Shown here piece after piece: positions 1-8,672 of a stretch of DNA of 64,000 nucleotides (position 1 is its first letter; each line of letters starts with the position of its first letter). Under the pieces are notes generated by a model. It did not search any database and was not told where the DNA came from. It saw only the letters and a program-made list of their open reading frames with translations. The DNA is from Nocardia ignorata NBRC 108230 (lineage in GTDB: Bacteria; Actinomycetota; Actinomycetes; Mycobacteriales; Mycobacteriaceae), in NCBI RefSeq assembly GCF_001612905.1, contig NZ_BDBI01000031.1:1-64000 (forward strand). The letters are read 5' to 3'. The translations under genes and the position numbers were made by a program.

Positions 1-204
1 GCCCACCGGCAGACCGAGGACCATGATGTCGTTGCCCTCGTACATACCCGCGATGTTCTCGAAATCCGCGGTGATCTTGGTCGAGCGGCCGAGGGCGTCG
101 TCCACCTGGCTCGGCAGGAGCGAGCAGCTGCCGATGGTGAGTGCGGTCGCGCCGATCAGTGCGGCGCGAACCAGCGCCTTACCGCGTCCGAAATTCAGTT
201 TCAT
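1..204 (-). CDS. Mce-family lipoprotein, N-terminal 68 residues (cut by window edge)
   Basis: This is the sixth gene of the mce operon; only its first 68 codons are inside the window. The ATG overlaps the mceC stop as ATGA. The N-terminus has basic residues, a hydrophobic stretch and a cysteine in the context TIGSC, which looks like a lipoprotein signal peptide. It is followed by the start of an MCE domain (TADFENIAGMYEGNDIMVLG). Mce proteins form the extracytoplasmic part of lipid importers. The lipoprotein member is usually the fifth Mce gene (MceE), but here it is the fourth Mce reading frame, so it could be an MceD with a lipobox. The sequence beyond the edge would decide. Confidence 0.85.
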   Translation of the reverse strand, partial: MKLNFGRGKALVRAALIGATALTIGSCSLLPSQVDDALGRSTKITADFENIAGMYEGNDIMVLGLPVG

Positions 205-1196
205 CCTGCGCACCCTTGGATCACCTGTGCGAAGCACAGCCAGTTGTCGGGGAGCAACCACGGCAGCGCGACCGAGCCGTAGTTACCGTTGCCGAGCGCG
301 TTGTTGAAGTAGCGCGCGGTCGGCGCACCGATCTGCAACAGCTTGTCGAGGTTGTCCTTGTTCTTTTGCAGACCCTGGGCCATGGTGTTGAGCTGGCCGA
401 TGGTGCCCGCGAACTGGTTGCCGTTCTCCCCGCCGATCTGTTCGAGCTGACGGGTGAGGGTGGCGATGTTGTCGAGCAGCTGACGCAGCAGGTTCTGCCG
501 TTCCATCACCCGGCTGGCGATGGCCTCACCCTGGGTGATGACGAGCAGCACGCTGTTGCGGTTGTCGGCGAGCAGCTGGGTGACGCGGTCCAGATCCTTG
601 AGCAGGCTGTCGACCTCGCCCTTGCGCTTGTCGACGACCTTGGCCAGTGCGCCGACGCTGTCGAGCGCCTGCGCGACCAGCGCGGGCGAATCGCCGAGCT
701 CGCCGCTGATGGTGTTGAGCGAGGCGGCCAGCTTCTTGGTGTCCAGGGCCTCGAACTTCGGCGTACCGACCTGCACCACATCGGCGATGTCGTAGGGGAC
801 ATCGGTGTTGGAGCGCGGGATGGTGTCGTCCTTCAGGCCCGATCCGTCGCCCGGCTTCAGGTCGACGTAGCGGGCACCGAGCAGGGTCGCCATCTTGATC
901 GAGGCGTGCGCGTCGGGTCCGAACTTGATGCTCGAATCCACGTCGAGGGTGATGACCACGTGGTCGCCCTCGATCTTGGCGCCCGACACCGTGCCGACCT
1001 GAACACCGGACACGGCGACCTTGTCGCCGGTACTGATGCCCGCGGCCTGCACGAACTCGGCCTCGATGCTCTGCTTACCGATCCCGATGAACTGCAGGAT
1101 GCTCGAGCCGACCAGCAACAGCACGACCACCAGCGAACCGATGACGCCGAGCCAGAAGTTGCGGTTGCCGAGGAATGTTTTCTTGAGCTTGCTCAT
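201..1196 (-). CDS. mceC: Mce family protein, third of the operon (MceC-like)
   Basis: A 331-residue Mce protein with one N-terminal membrane anchor (about residues 12-32), an MCE/MlaD domain (about 40-120; it contains DKVAVSGVQVGTVSG) and a long helical region ending in a short tail with two cysteines (NWLCFAQVIQGCAG). It is expected to be part of the periplasm-spanning Mce needle that carries lipids from the outer envelope to the YrbE permease. The ATG was chosen because it forms an ATGA overlap with mceB, as elsewhere in this operon. The frame stays open upstream to 1286, but that extension lacks family features. It is shorter than mycobacterial MceC proteins (about 500 aa) because it lacks the usual proline-rich tail. 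Confidence 0.9.
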   Translation of the reverse strand: MSKLKKTFLGNRNFWLGVIGSLVVVLLLVGSSILQFIGIGKQSIEAEFVQAAGISTGDKVAVSGVQVGTVSGAKIEGDHVVITLDVDSSIKFGPDAHASIKMATLLGARYVDLKPGDGSGLKDDTIPRSNTDVPYDIADVVQVGTPKFEALDTKKLAASLNTISGELGDSPALVAQALDSVGALAKVVDKRKGEVDSLLKDLDRVTQLLADNRNSVLLVITQGEAIASRVMERQNLLRQLLDNIATLTRQLEQIGGENGNQFAGTIGQLNTMAQGLQKNKDNLDKLLQIGAPTARYFNNALGNGNYGSVALPWLLPDNWLCFAQVIQGCAG

Positions 1197-2218
1197 CGGC
1201 ACACCTCCGAGTGCGACGTGCCACCGATCTGGCTGAACAGGCCGCGCGGGAAGAGCACCCCGTACAGCGAGATATCGAGACCACACAGGTAGGCGTTGGC
1301 GTGCGTGCCTTCGGAGGTCATGCGGCCCAGGTCGGCAAGCATCGACGGCATGTCGATGGCCACCTGGTCGAGCTTGGCGCCGTTGGCGAGCAACAGGTTC
1401 AGCGCCGCGGTGGTGGAGTTCTGCGTAGCGGCCAGCTGCGGCTGGATCTTGCTCATCATCGCCACCAGCGAGGTAGTGGCGTCGGCCAGCGTCGCCGTCG
1501 AGTTCTGCAGCGACTGGCCCTGGTCGTAGAGCCCGCCGATCAGCGCGCGGGTCTGAGTCACCAGGGTCTCCAGTTCGTCACCGCGCTTGGCCAGACCGGC
1601 CATCACCGCCGACAGGTTGGTGATGACATCGCTCAGGATGGCGTCGCGACGCTGGAAGTCGGTGGCCATCTGCGCCGCCTGGATGATGAAGGAGGACAAC
1701 GAGACTCCGTCACCCTGCAACGCCTGGATCAGCGTTTCCGACATCGCGTTCACCTGGGCCGGCTCCAGCGCCTGGAACAGCGGCTGGAAACCGTTGAGCA
1801 GCGCGGAGATATCGAACGAGGGCTCGGTGCGCTCGAGCGGGATCACCGAACCGCTGGCCAGCACCTGCGGGCTCGGCGACTTGCCCGGGGTGAGCGCCAC
1901 ATAGCGCTGGCCGATCAGGTTCTGGTAGCGGACAAGGGCTTTGGTGTCGTCGAAGACGTCCTGGTCGCTCTGCACGATGAACGACACCTTGGCGTCGTTC
2001 TTGCCGTCGAGCTCGATCTTCTCGACCTTGCCCACACGCACACCGGCCATCCGGACGTCGTCGCCGGGACGCAGCCCGAGGACGTCGGTGAAGATGGCGG
2101 TGTACTTGCGGGTGTCACCGTCTACCGAACGGGCGAGCGTATTCCACACGACCACGATGACGAGCATCGAGACGATCGCGAAGATGCCGAATCCGATCAG
2201 TGGCTTGCGGATACTCAT
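1193..2218 (-). CDS. mceB: Mce family protein, second of the operon (MceB-like)
   Basis: A 341-residue Mce protein. It has an N-terminal transmembrane helix (about residues 8-28), an MCE domain (about 38-120, with RPGDDVRMAGVRVGKVEKIE) and a helical DUF3407-type region. The C-terminus carries two cysteines (AYLCGLDISLYG and SEVCR). It overlaps mceA and mceC by four bases on either side (ATGA junctions), which implies translational coupling. As a family member it should assemble with the other Mce subunits into the lipid-conducting complex. The substrate (fatty acid, sterol or other lipid) cannot be read from the sequence. Confidence 0.9.
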   Translation of the reverse strand: MSIRKPLIGFGIFAIVSMLVIVVVWNTLARSVDGDTRKYTAIFTDVLGLRPGDDVRMAGVRVGKVEKIELDGKNDAKVSFIVQSDQDVFDDTKALVRYQNLIGQRYVALTPGKSPSPQVLASGSVIPLERTEPSFDISALLNGFQPLFQALEPAQVNAMSETLIQALQGDGVSLSSFIIQAAQMATDFQRRDAILSDVITNLSAVMAGLAKRGDELETLVTQTRALIGGLYDQGQSLQNSTATLADATTSLVAMMSKIQPQLAATQNSTTAALNLLLANGAKLDQVAIDMPSMLADLGRMTSEGTHANAYLCGLDISLYGVLFPRGLFSQIGGTSHSEVCR

Positions 2219-3708
2219 GCGCCACCCTCGTTGTCGTACACGGTCAGAGTTCCGCCCTTCATGATCGGACCGAGCAGCAGCAGCTCGGAGACCGTCGGTT
2301 TGCGGCCGAGGAGTTCGACGATGGCGTCGTTGCCCTGGTAGGAGATGGGCGTACCCGACGGCACCACGGGTGCCTGCTCGGGCGCGGGCGCAGGCGCGGG
2401 TGCGGCGGCGGGCGCCGCACCGGGCAGGCCCGGGATCTGGAACGACGGGACGAGCCCCTCGAGCGGAGTACCGGCGAACGGCGTGATCTCGGTTCCGGCC
2501 GCCGCCTGCAGCGGTGCGGCCGGGATGGTGAGGCCCGGAATCTGCGGCAGCCCGGGGATGTTCACCAGCGGCGGCAGACCCGCGGCGGAGTCGAGCGCCC
2601 GGGGACGCAGCTTCTCCGGCAGCGGCGGCAGGCTCACCTCGGCGGGCGCGGTGAAGCAGCTCGGACCGAGCAGATCGCCGTAGCGCGGGCAGTCCGCGAC
2701 GGTGTTGGGCTGGTACGGGGTGAACGTGAGACCCGCGTTCCAGACCATCTGCTTACCGCTGGGGCCACCGTGGAAGGTGGTGTTCAGCGCGGCGAGTCCG
2801 GGTCCGAACACCTGGAAGGTCTTGGTGATCGAGCTCGGTTCGTGGGCGACGGCACCGAGGGTGGCGTTCAGGCCGACGGTGACTTCCTTACCCACGTCGG
2901 GGTTGCTCGCGAACAGGTCGTTGACCCGGTCGGTGGTCGCGCTCGACCCCATCAGCAGGGCGACGAGCTGGTCGCGCTTGCTCGCGATGGTGTTGGCGGT
3001 CTGCACCGAGCTGCCGAGCACGTCGAGCAGTTCCGGCGCCGACTGGTTCAGCGCGTTGGCCGAGGCGGAGAAGTCGTCGAGCATGCCTGCCAGGTTCGGG
3101 CCCGCGTCGGAGACGGTGGTGATCCACTCGTCCAGGCGCTGGATGGTCGAACCTGGCACGCGGCCGCTGCCGTCGAGGGCCTGGGTGAGGGTGCCGAGCA
3201 CGCGGCCCAGCTGCACCGGGTCGACCTCGTTGAGGATGTCGCGCACCGTGGTGAGCGTGTCCTGCAGGGCGATGGTGCCCTCGCTGCGGTCCTCCTGGAT
3301 GACCGAACCCTCTTCGAGGTAGTCGTTGGAGGCACCGTTGAAGACCAGTTCCACCGAGGTGACCGCGAACAGGTTGCTCGGCACGATGCGGGCGGTGACA
3401 TTGCTCGGGACGCCCTTGGCGAACTCGGGCTTGAGCTCGATGTTCACCTTCTGCACGGCGCCCTGGTCGACGATGTCGACGTCCTTCACGGTGCCGACGA
3501 GCACACCGCGGAACTTCACGTCGGCGTTGGACGGTAGCCCGTCACCGGTGGTCGAGAGGTTCGCGGCCACGTTCACCTTGGGTACGAAGTAGCCCTGGTA
3601 CCTGGCCATGAGGAAAGCGAGAATCACAGCGAAGACGACCAGGCCGCACAGGCCCGCGACGTACAGCTGTTTCATGGTGGGACCGCGCCCACTGGGATCG
3701 ATGATCAT
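2215..3708 (-). CDS. mceA: Mce family protein, first of the operon (MceA-like)
   Basis: A 497-residue Mce protein with one transmembrane helix near the N-terminus (VAGLCGLVVFAVILAFLMA), an MCE domain at about residues 37-115 (ADVKFRGVLVGTVKDVD) and a helical region. The last 130 residues are rich in Pro, Ala and Gly and are probably disordered in the periplasm. The start used (MIIDPSG) lies 6 bp after the yrbEB stop. A second ATG 11 codons downstream (MKQLYVAGL, position 3675) gives a more typical N-terminus and cannot be excluded. The gene is in an operon with yrbEAB upstream and the other mce genes downstream. Confidence 0.9.
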   Translation of the reverse strand: MIIDPSGRGPTMKQLYVAGLCGLVVFAVILAFLMARYQGYFVPKVNVAANLSTTGDGLPSNADVKFRGVLVGTVKDVDIVDQGAVQKVNIELKPEFAKGVPSNVTARIVPSNLFAVTSVELVFNGASNDYLEEGSVIQEDRSEGTIALQDTLTTVRDILNEVDPVQLGRVLGTLTQALDGSGRVPGSTIQRLDEWITTVSDAGPNLAGMLDDFSASANALNQSAPELLDVLGSSVQTANTIASKRDQLVALLMGSSATTDRVNDLFASNPDVGKEVTVGLNATLGAVAHEPSSITKTFQVFGPGLAALNTTFHGGPSGKQMVWNAGLTFTPYQPNTVADCPRYGDLLGPSCFTAPAEVSLPPLPEKLRPRALDSAAGLPPLVNIPGLPQIPGLTIPAAPLQAAAGTEITPFAGTPLEGLVPSFQIPGLPGAAPAAAPAPAPAPEQAPVVPSGTPISYQGNDAIVELLGRKPTVSELLLLGPIMKGGTLTVYDNEGGA

Positions 3709-3714
3709 CTGGCC

Positions 3715-4578
3715 CTACCCCGAGATCCTGATGCCGGGGTCGACGCCCCAGATCGCCAATGTCATGAACAGGTCGGCGAACACGACCAGGATGATGCACA
3801 TCTTGATCGCCCGGCCCGCGGCCACGCCGACGCCCTCGGGACCACCCGAGGCGAAGAAGCCGTAGTAGCACTGGATGAACGTGGTGATCATGACGAAGAT
3901 GACCGCCTTGAGCAGCGAGTACAGCACGTCCGTCGGTACCAGGAATTGGTAGAAGTAGTGCGAGTACGTACCCGCCGCGGTGCCACCGATGAGCTGCACG
4001 GTGACCGAGCAGGACAGATAGGCCATCACCAGGCCGATGCAGTACAGCGGAACGATCGCGATGACCGCGGCCATCATCCGGGTGCTGACCAGGTAGGGCA
4101 GCGGGCGGATGGCGATGGAGTCGAGCGCGTCGATCTCCTCGGAGATGCGCATGGCGCCCAATTGCGCGGTGAACCGACAACCCGCCTGGGCCGCGAACGC
4201 CAGCGCCGCGAGCAGCGGGCCGAGTTCACGGGTGGTGGCGAAGGCCGAGATGGCACCGGTGATCGGGCTCAGGCCGAGCAGGTCGAGCGAGGTGTGGCCC
4301 TGGATGGCGACGGTCATGCCGCCGAAGGCGCTGATGATGAGGATGACGCCGATGGTTCCACCACCGACGACGATGTTGCCGTTTCCCCACGTGACGTCGG
4401 AGAGCAGGCGCCAGATCTCCTTCGGATACTGCTTGAACGCCAGCGGAATGGAGCCGACGGACCGCAGGAAGAAGAAGACCTGGTGGCCGAGGCGGGCGAG
4501 CGCGTCGACGGGCGCTTTGCCCGCCGCCTTGAGCTGGCGTATCGGCCGCAGCAGCGGAGGTACATAAGTCGATGACAT
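3715..4578 (-). CDS. yrbEB: YrbE-type permease of the Mce transporter, subunit B
   Basis: A 287-residue MlaE/YrbE-family integral membrane protein with about five or six hydrophobic segments. It carries the family signature EEIDALDSIAIRPLPYLV (an EExDA...P motif, thought to contact the cytoplasmic ATPase Mkl/MceG). With YrbEA it should form the heterodimeric permease at the base of the Mce lipid importer. It starts 2 bp after the yrbEA stop. No ATPase gene is present in this operon within the window, which is normal because the Mce ATPase of actinobacteria is encoded elsewhere. Confidence 0.92.
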   Translation of the reverse strand: MSSTYVPPLLRPIRQLKAAGKAPVDALARLGHQVFFFLRSVGSIPLAFKQYPKEIWRLLSDVTWGNGNIVVGGGTIGVILIISAFGGMTVAIQGHTSLDLLGLSPITGAISAFATTRELGPLLAALAFAAQAGCRFTAQLGAMRISEEIDALDSIAIRPLPYLVSTRMMAAVIAIVPLYCIGLVMAYLSCSVTVQLIGGTAAGTYSHYFYQFLVPTDVLYSLLKAVIFVMITTFIQCYYGFFASGGPEGVGVAAGRAIKMCIILVVFADLFMTLAIWGVDPGIRISG

Positions 4579-4580
4579 GG

Positions 4581-5435
4581 TCAGACCACCTGTGGGGGGA
4601 AGACAGCGGCGTAGATCTGCGTGATCGCGACGTTGACGCCGAGCAGCATGACCATGGAACTCACGACCGCCGAGTTCACCGCGTTGGCGACACCACCGGG
4701 GCCGCCACGGGCGTTGAGGCCCGAGTCGCAGGCGATGATCGCGGCGATGATGCCGAAGATGACCGACTTGAGCAGCGCCACCGCGAGGTCACGGGTGACC
4801 GCGAACGAGGCGAAGGTGCTCATGTAGGAACCGGGCGTGCCCGCCTGGGCGAAGATGTTGAACATGTAGCCGGTGATGAAGCCGACGAACACGACGAAAC
4901 CACAGAGCAGGAAGCTCACCAGCATGGCGGCGCCGAGCCGGGGAGCGACGAGCCTGCGCAGCGGGTCGACGCCCATCACCTTCATGGCGTCGATCTCTTC
5001 GCGGATGGTTCGTGAGCCGAGGTCGGCGCACACCGCGGAGCCGACGGCGCCGGCGATCATGATCGAGGTGACCAGTGGCGCGCCCTGCTGGATGATGCCG
5101 AGGCCGTTGGCGGCGCCGATGAACGAGGTCGCGCCGACCTGACCGGCGACCGCGCCGACCTGGATGGACACGATGACCGCGATCGGGATGGCGACCAGCA
5201 GCGTCGGAGCGGCGGCGACGCTTGCCATGAACGCGCACTGACGCACGAATTCGTCGAAGGGGAAGCGTTTACGGAAGATCGCGACGACCAGCTCCGTGAT
5301 GGCTTCGATACCCATCGTGATCTGTCGACCGAAGGTTTCGAGGGACTTCTTCGGATGGTCTTCCCAAAGGCCCTTGGTCCAGTCCACAGCTTCACTGACC
5401 CGTGAACGTTCGGGCGGACTCTTGGTCGACTGCAC
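4581..5435 (-). CDS. yrbEA: YrbE-type permease of the Mce transporter, subunit A
   Basis: A 284-residue MlaE/YrbE-family permease and the first gene of the mce operon. The GTG start at 5435 was chosen because a strong ribosome binding site (AGAGGGG) lies 8 bases upstream. The frame is open 37 codons further, but those residues are not family-like. The signature EEIDAMKVMGVDPLRRLV and five or six hydrophobic helices are visible. It is partner of YrbEB. It is preceded by a gene-poor 490-bp region that should carry the operon promoter. Confidence 0.92.
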   Translation of the reverse strand: MQSTKSPPERSRVSEAVDWTKGLWEDHPKKSLETFGRQITMGIEAITELVVAIFRKRFPFDEFVRQCAFMASVAAAPTLLVAIPIAVIVSIQVGAVAGQVGATSFIGAANGLGIIQQGAPLVTSIMIAGAVGSAVCADLGSRTIREEIDAMKVMGVDPLRRLVAPRLGAAMLVSFLLCGFVVFVGFITGYMFNIFAQAGTPGSYMSTFASFAVTRDLAVALLKSVIFGIIAAIIACDSGLNARGGPGGVANAVNSAVVSSMVMLLGVNVAITQIYAAVFPPQVV

Positions 5436-5499
5436 TGCTATTACCCCTCTCGACGCCAGGCCATCAACACCCCGACGACTTGTTTGCTTGACGCACCTT

Positions 5500-5512
5500 A
5501 CTACGGAGTAGT
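5500..5512. promoter_or_regulatory. Short perfect inverted repeat upstream of the mce operon
   Basis: ACTAC and GTAGT separated by GGA, 65 bp upstream of the yrbEA start. The size and position fit an operator for a dimeric repressor, such as a TetR- or GntR-type Mce regulator, but no regulator gene is adjacent and no known consensus was matched. Confidence 0.25.
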
Positions 5513-5531
5513 GCAGAACACACCACCGACA

Positions 5532-5547
5532 TGTGAGCGCTGTCATA
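5532..5547. promoter_or_regulatory. CRP-like binding site upstream of mce operon
   Basis: TGTGA-GCGCTG-TCATA matches the CRP-type consensus TGTGA-N6-TCACA at all but one half-site position. It lies 97 bp upstream of yrbEA and 27 bp before the small open frame at 5574. It is assigned by pattern only. Confidence 0.3.
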
Positions 5548-5573
5548 GATGGATATCACTCTCGGAGGCCCTT

Positions 5574-5708
5574 ATGACCACTGCCATGACGGACCATACA
5601 GCCCTGAATTGTCCCGTTTCGGAGTTTGCGCCGGACGTCGTTTCCCGGCGCGGACTCCCAGCGTCTGCGGCTGCCGGAGAGAATATTGCGGAAAACTGTC
5701 ATACATAA
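5574..5708 (+). CDS. Possible 44-residue peptide, unknown function
   Basis: A short frame starting ATG at 5574 with a well-placed ribosome binding site (GGAGG, five bases before the ATG) and ending TAA at 5708. The predicted peptide begins MTTAMTDHTALNCPVSEFAP and has two cysteines, no signal peptide and no recognised domain. The Shine-Dalgarno match is the only positive evidence. Codon usage is less GC3-rich than in neighbouring genes, which argues against it. It could be a small protein, a leader peptide or chance. Confidence 0.25.
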   Translation: MTTAMTDHTALNCPVSEFAPDVVSRRGLPASAAAGENIAENCHT

Positions 5709-5925
5709 CGAATGACACGTCCGATTTCCCGCACAGATCACGGGTATAACTCGCCAGGCCCGGCTTCATCACGATTTCGATAGAGAATCGCTATCACCGC
5801 GCGAGGTGTCGCGGCGCCTGGTAAGCAGCAATCCGAGGGCTTCGCTCTGGCGCGCCCGGGATCGAATACCGCGGCTATAGACAGACCGTATTGATATCGT
5901 GCGAACTTCCGACATCTGGAGGGAC

Positions 5926-6600
5926 ATGTTCAGCAAACTCGCGCGTGTGGCCACGGCCGCCTTCGCGCTCACCCTCGGTGCGGCTCTACTCGGCACCGGC
6001 GCGGGCACCTCGCAGGCACAACCCGGTCTACCGGTGATCGGCGGCGGATCCGGGATCGTCATCGACAACACCTTCGAATGCACCCTCACCACGGTCGGCC
6101 ACGACGGCGCGGGCAGGCTCGTCGGCCTCACCGCCGGGCACTGCGGTGACGCGGGCGCACCGGTGGCCGCCGAGGTCGATCGCGGATACGGCGAGATCGG
6201 CAGGTTCGTCTACAGCAATACCGAACTCGACTACGCCGTCATCGAATTCACCCCCGGCCGGATCACCCCGGTGAACCGGATCGGCAATGTCACCATCACC
6301 GGTGTCGGCGGGCCCGCCCAGTTCCCGACCATCGTGTGCAAGGAGGGCCGGACCACCGGCAACACCTGCGGCATCACCTGGGGCGACGTGTTCGCGACCA
6401 ATGTGGAGACGTGGTCGCAGATGTGCGTCGTGGAAGGCGATTCCGGTGCGCCGGTGGTGGTCGGGTCGACGCTGGTCGGGATGGTGAACGCCTATCTCGC
6501 GGTGGCCTGCTTCGGCCCCGAGGTCGGCACGAACATGTCCGCGATCATGAACGACATGAACGCGCGCGGCGGTCACGGATCCGGGTTCCACCCGATCTGA
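5926..6600 (+). CDS. Secreted trypsin-like serine protease (S1 family)
   Basis: A 224-residue protein with a Sec signal peptide (hydrophobic core ATAAFALTLGAALLG, likely cleavage after SQAQ). The chymotrypsin-fold domain has a complete catalytic triad: His72 in TAGHCG, Asp102 in ELDYAVIEF and Ser173 in EGDSGAPVV. Paired cysteines near the His and Ser loops suggest disulfides, as in alpha-lytic/streptogrisin-like proteases. There is no long pro-domain, so it resembles the short actinobacterial S1 proteases. The ATG at 5926 follows GGAGG closely; an in-frame GTG nine codons upstream is less likely. A strong hairpin follows the gene. The substrate is unknown. Confidence 0.88.
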   Translation: MFSKLARVATAAFALTLGAALLGTGAGTSQAQPGLPVIGGGSGIVIDNTFECTLTTVGHDGAGRLVGLTAGHCGDAGAPVAAEVDRGYGEIGRFVYSNTELDYAVIEFTPGRITPVNRIGNVTITGVGGPAQFPTIVCKEGRTTGNTCGITWGDVFATNVETWSQMCVVEGDSGAPVVVGSTLVGMVNAYLAVACFGPEVGTNMSAIMNDMNARGGHGSGFHPI

Positions 6601-6618
6601 TCGGCCGGTGAACAGACA

Positions 6619-6649
6619 ACGGGCCGCGCGGTCACACCGTGCGGCCCGT
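6619..6649. terminator. Bidirectional hairpin terminator between convergent genes
   Basis: A 14-bp stem with one G-T wobble (ACGGGCCGCGCGGT / ACCGTGCGGCCCGT) and a 3-base loop. It sits between the protease gene (ends 6600) and the convergent lipoprotein gene (ends 6664). There is no long T-run on either side. Confidence 0.7.
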
Positions 6650-6663
6650 CTCGTCGTCGGTGG

Positions 6664-7290
6664 TTACAGCGTCTGCGCGCAGACGACGAAGCGGCGGGTG
6701 TCGTAGACATAGCCCACGTCGGCGTCGTCGGGGCAGTCGTTGGCACTGGTCGCGTCGCTCTTGATGGTGACGACCCGGACCGGCTCGTTGCCCGAGGCGT
6801 TGCAGTCGATCCGGCGCGCGACGAGTTGTTCGGCGGCCACATCCATGCAGCCACCGACCACCCAGTCGATGTCGAGGCACAGGGCGCCGGTCTCGACGCC
6901 GTCGAGGGTTTCGAAGTAGTTCTGGTCGCTGTCGGCGATGCAACCGTCGCGGTTGGGCGCCTTGCCGATCACCTTGTAGTTGGCCGAGCGGCTGCCGCAC
7001 GAGGCCTTCTCGATGGTGGCGTCCTCGGCGGTGCCGCCGAGATTCACACAGTCACCGACACTGGCCTGGAAGTCGGTGGTTCCACCCTTCTTGGTGGTGG
7101 GTGCCGGTTTGCTCGTCGTCGACTTGCCCGGTTTCTTGGTGGTCGGTGCGGCGCTACTGGTGGCGGGGACCACGTCGATCGCCGGCTGCGCGTAGCCGTC
7201 GATGGTGCCGCCGCACGCGCTCGAACCGAACGCGACCGCCGTGATGGCGAGCGCGCCGGCCAACCGGCGGATGGACAGATCTGCAAACAC
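6664..7290 (-). CDS. LppU-like secreted lipoprotein/hypothetical protein
   Basis: A 208-residue exported protein. The signal sequence ends GSSACGG, an imperfect lipobox with Cys at residue 26. It is followed by a Thr/Lys/Pro-rich low-complexity linker (about residues 45-70), then a compact C-terminal domain with at least six cysteines (GDCVN, ASCGS, DGCIA, LCLDI, GGCMD, DCNAS, NDCPD, VVCAQ). This cysteine pattern resembles the mycobacterial LppU/SCO3897 family, whose function is not known. The start is GTG (7290) with only a weak ribosome binding site. It is divergent from the hydrolase gene at 7374. Confidence 0.75.
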   Translation of the reverse strand: MFADLSIRRLAGALAITAVAFGSSACGGTIDGYAQPAIDVVPATSSAAPTTKKPGKSTTSKPAPTTKKGGTTDFQASVGDCVNLGGTAEDATIEKASCGSRSANYKVIGKAPNRDGCIADSDQNYFETLDGVETGALCLDIDWVVGGCMDVAAEQLVARRIDCNASGNEPVRVVTIKSDATSANDCPDDADVGYVYDTRRFVVCAQTL

Positions 7291-7373
7291 CTACTGTGAA
7301 TACACCACCGAAGCCACCGGCGTCGACCCGATCCGGTCGGCGGATCGCTACGCAGCATCAGGAGGTTGGGCCG

Positions 7374-8636
7374 ATGGTGTCAGCAACGGCGGGCGAGCCG
7401 GGCGCGGGTACGCCGACCGCGCCACGGCAGATGCGCATCGATCCGAGGTTCATCCGGCTGGCCGACCACTTCTTCGGGCTGTTCCAGCAACCGAGCCGCG
7501 GGGGCGGTGCGCTGGCGGTCTACCTCGACGGGCGTCCCGTCGTCGATGTCTGGGCGGGGTGGGCGGCCAAGGATCAGCGGTGGAACGGCGGGCATGTGGC
7601 GCTCACCTTCTCCACCGGCAAGGGTGTGGCCGCCACCGTGCTGCACCGGGTCGCGGAGCGGGGACTGATCGACTACGAGGCGCCGGTCGCCGAGTACTGG
7701 CCCGAGTTCGCCGCGCACGGCAAGCACGACATCACCGTGCGCGATGTGCTGTCGCACCGGGCCGGGTTGCACCGGGTGCGCGGGCTGGTTCCGGGCCGCG
7801 AGGGGATTCTCGACTACGGCGCGGTGGTGACCGCCCTGGCCGACAGCCCGGCCGACCCGCGCCGCATCCGCACCTCCGGGTACCACGCCATCACCTTCGG
7901 CTGGCTCGTCTCGGAGATCCTGCAGCGTGCGACCGGCGAATCCTTCACCGAGCTGTTGCGCCGGGAAGTGGCCCAGCCCTTGGGAACCGACGAGTTCTGG
8001 TTCCAGGTGCCCGTCGCGCAGCGTCGCCGGATCGCGAAGATCTTCCCGCATCTGGCGCCGCCGGGTATTCGCTGGAACACCGCGTCGTCGGTGTTGTCCT
8101 GGGTGCGGCCCGTGCGCGGGCTCGCGGAGGCGGGGATGCCGGAGAGTTTCGACGAACTGGTCCGCGATCCGCGCGTGCACGACGCGGTGATGCCCGGCTG
8201 GAACGGGGTGTTCTCGGCGCGGGCGCTGGCACGGATGTACGGCGCGTTGGCCAACGGGGGCGTCGTCTATGCGGGTGACGCGGAAAATGCTGCAGCCGAG
8301 GGCGATTCACCAGTGCAGTTCCTGCGGCCGAAGACGATCGAGCAGATCAACCGCACGCAGCAGACCGAGAGCCGTGACTATGTACTCGGATTGCCGTTGC
8401 GGTTCACCCTCGGCTACCACCGGCCCGTGCTGATGACCAAGCAGCAACCGCGACATGCCTTCGGCCACTACGGAGTCGGCGGCTCCGGCGCCTACGCCGA
8501 TCCCGATCTGGGAATGTCGATCGCGTTCGTCACCAACCGGCTCGGCAATGCGGTGACCGCGCTCGGGGACGCGCGGCTGGCCAAGCTCGCGGCCATCGCC
8601 CAGGGCACCGTGCGGCGCACCCGCGCCGAGCGGTAG
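7374..8636 (+). CDS. Serine hydrolase of the class C beta-lactamase/esterase fold
   Basis: A 420-residue protein with the beta-lactamase/penicillin-binding fold signatures: Ser80-x-x-Lys83 in FSTGKG, Tyr170 in SGYHAITFG and a C-terminal HYGVGGSG that replaces KTG. This pattern is typical of family VIII esterases and the mycobacterial LipD/LipE/LipL group, so esterase or peptidase activity is more likely than beta-lactam resistance. No signal peptide is seen, so it is probably cytoplasmic. The ATG at 7374 has an AGGAGG eight bases upstream, which rules against the longer frame beginning at 7296. A P450 gene follows 36 bp downstream on the same strand and may be co-transcribed. Confidence 0.85.
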   Translation: MVSATAGEPGAGTPTAPRQMRIDPRFIRLADHFFGLFQQPSRGGGALAVYLDGRPVVDVWAGWAAKDQRWNGGHVALTFSTGKGVAATVLHRVAERGLIDYEAPVAEYWPEFAAHGKHDITVRDVLSHRAGLHRVRGLVPGREGILDYGAVVTALADSPADPRRIRTSGYHAITFGWLVSEILQRATGESFTELLRREVAQPLGTDEFWFQVPVAQRRRIAKIFPHLAPPGIRWNTASSVLSWVRPVRGLAEAGMPESFDELVRDPRVHDAVMPGWNGVFSARALARMYGALANGGVVYAGDAENAAAEGDSPVQFLRPKTIEQINRTQQTESRDYVLGLPLRFTLGYHRPVLMTKQQPRHAFGHYGVGGSGAYADPDLGMSIAFVTNRLGNAVTALGDARLAKLAAIAQGTVRRTRAER

Positions 8637-8672
8637 TCGAACCGGGCGCGGGCGCACGCCGTAGTACCTGAC

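Larger units (their letters stand above)
5436..5925. other. Gene-poor region between the mce operon and the serine protease gene
   Basis: 490 bp with lower GC than its surroundings and divergent genes at its ends, so it should hold promoters for both. It contains a perfect inverted repeat ACTAC-GGA-GTAGT (5500-5512), a CRP-like sequence (5532-5547) and a possible 44-codon reading frame (5574-5708). No convincing -35/-10 pair could be assigned. Confidence 0.6.

Noticed and set aside
7296..7373. Longer N-terminus of the serine hydrolase from 7296
   Set aside because: The AGGAGG at eight bases before the ATG at 7374 fits better, and the extra residues are not family-like.
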